Source: Oscillospiraceae bacterium
GTDB taxonomy: Bacteria; Bacillota; Clostridia; Oscillospirales; Oscillospiraceae
Direction of reading: 5' to 3'
DNA: 5,653 bases
Assembly: GCA_016290695.1 (NCBI GenBank)
Contig: JAEEUX010000170.1
Location: 1 to 5,653, forward strand
Under the pieces are notes generated by a model. The model was not told where the DNA came from. It did not search any database and saw nothing but the letters and a program-made list of their open reading frames with translations. The position numbers were made by a program, and so were the translations under genes. Positions 4,829 through 5,653 of the stretch are shown piece by piece. Every line of letters starts with the position of its first letter. The stretch's first letter is position 1.

Positions 4829-5653
4829 TCAGTCAAGAAACAGCGGCGTCGAGAAATAGCGCTCAGCCGTATCCGGCAAAACGGTCACGACGGTCTTGCC
4901 CCTGCCGAGTCTGCGGGCAAGCTTTATCGCGGCGGCGACGTTCGTTCCGCTCGAAATGCCGCACATGAGGCCCTCTAAGCGCGCAAGATCCTTCGCCGTA
5001 TTTATAGCCTCCTCGTCCGTGATAATGCAGATTTCGGAGAATATCTCTTTATTGAGAATTGGCGGGATAAGCCCGTCACCAATTCCCATCTGGATATGAG
5101 TACCGATGTTGCCTCCGGCGAGGATGGCGGCATTTTCCGGCTCCACTGCCCAGATAACGATATCCGGGTTCCTCTCGCGGAGCTTTTCGCCGATGCCCGT
5201 GATGGTTCCGCCCGTGCCGATGCCTGAGCAGAAGCCGTCTATCGGAACATCCACGTCCGCGAGTATTTCCACGGCGGTGTTTTCAAAGTGTGCCGCGAGG
5301 TTCGCCGGGTTTTCAAACTGCTGCGGGACATAGACTTTCGGATTCTCGGCCTTCATGCGAAGCGCCGTAGCAAGGCATTCCTCTATGCACTTGCCGATGT
5401 CCCCGTCGTCGTGGACGAGAATGACCTCCGCGCCGTAATGCTTGACGAGCTTCCTGCGCTCCTCGGAGACAGAGTCCGGCATAATTATGACCGTCTTATA
5501 GCCTCTCACCGCGCCTATAAGCGCAAGACCGATTCCCTGGTTTCCGCTCGTCGGCTCCACAATAATGGAATCCGGTTTTAACTCACCGCTTTCTTCCGCC
5601 GCCTCGATCATGCGCAGCGCCGTACGCGTCTTGATCGAACCGCCGACATTTAA
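4829..5653 (-). CDS. cysK: Cysteine synthase family PLP enzyme (5' end beyond window)
   Basis: Fold-type II PLP enzyme, most likely O-acetylserine sulfhydrylase (acetylserine plus sulfide gives cysteine). The frame is open from the right edge; 274 residues are visible and about 35 N-terminal residues are missing. The first visible residues, LNVGGSIKTR, contain the PLP-binding lysine (Lys8 of the visible part). Then come the substrate loop PTSGNQGIGLA (34-44), QQFENPANLAAH (111-122, with the conserved Gln and NPAN), the phosphate-binding loop GTGGT (146-150), GISSGTN (232-238) whose Ser contacts the PLP ring, and the C-terminal signature LPDTAERYFSTPLF (259-272). An internal ATG (5609-5611) is not the start because homology continues upstream through the catalytic lysine. 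The lysine-loop wording NVGGSIKTR differs from the usual NPGGSVKDR, so a related beta-replacement enzyme remains possible. The SDR gene follows after 95 bases with its own promoter. Confidence 0.88.
   Translation of the reverse strand, partial: LNVGGSIKTRTALRMIEAAEESGELKPDSIIVEPTSGNQGIGLALIGAVRGYKTVIIMPDSVSEERRKLVKHYGAEVILVHDDGDIGKCIEECLATALRMKAENPKVYVPQQFENPANLAAHFENTAVEILADVDVPIDGFCSGIGTGGTITGIGEKLRERNPDIVIWAVEPENAAILAGGNIGTHIQMGIGDGLIPPILNKEIFSEICIITDEEAINTAKDLARLEGLMCGISSGTNVAAAIKLARRLGRGKTVVTVLPDTAERYFSTPLFLD

Overview
The window looks like chromosomal DNA of a gut-type anaerobic Clostridia (Firmicutes), perhaps Oscillospiraceae-like. This is inferred from the fairly GC-rich genes with AT-rich intergenic promoters, good -35/-10 boxes with 17-bp spacers, purine-rich Shine-Dalgarno sites, and a ModA lipoprotein signal rich in Leu-Ala repeats ending in Leu-Cys-Ala-Cys. 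No species can be named from the sequence alone.

Layout. Positions 1-1766, minus strand: a molybdate/tungstate ABC importer, with modA (binding lipoprotein) first and modB (permease, running off the left edge) second. The 216 bases between them hold a dense array of hairpins. Positions 1767-2072: a divergent intergenic region with two outward promoters and a roughly 180-nt structured modA leader. Positions 2073-3683, plus strand: a single-gene unit encoding a membrane protein fused to a spermidine-synthase-like Rossmann domain, closed by a strong, probably bidirectional terminator. Positions 3750-4733, minus strand: a short-chain dehydrogenase/reductase (SDR) with its own promoter. Positions 4829-5653, minus strand: the C-terminal 274 residues of a cysteine-synthase-family PLP enzyme whose start lies beyond the right edge.

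The modAB pair works as one system: ModA captures oxyanion outside the membrane and ModB forms the channel; the ATPase (ModC) would be expected just left of the window. The other three genes look like independent metabolic genes with no evident shared pathway.

The most unusual points are: (1) the SDR has an apparent reciprocal swap in its catalytic tetrad, with Lys where Asn is expected and Asn where the YxxxK lysine is expected; (2) a hairpin array that may be a dispersed repeat sits between modA and modB; (3) the modA leader has three stem-loops and an inverted repeat over its -10/start region; (4) the spermidine-synthase-like domain has altered motifs. I saw no CRISPR array, tRNA, rRNA, transposase or phage gene.
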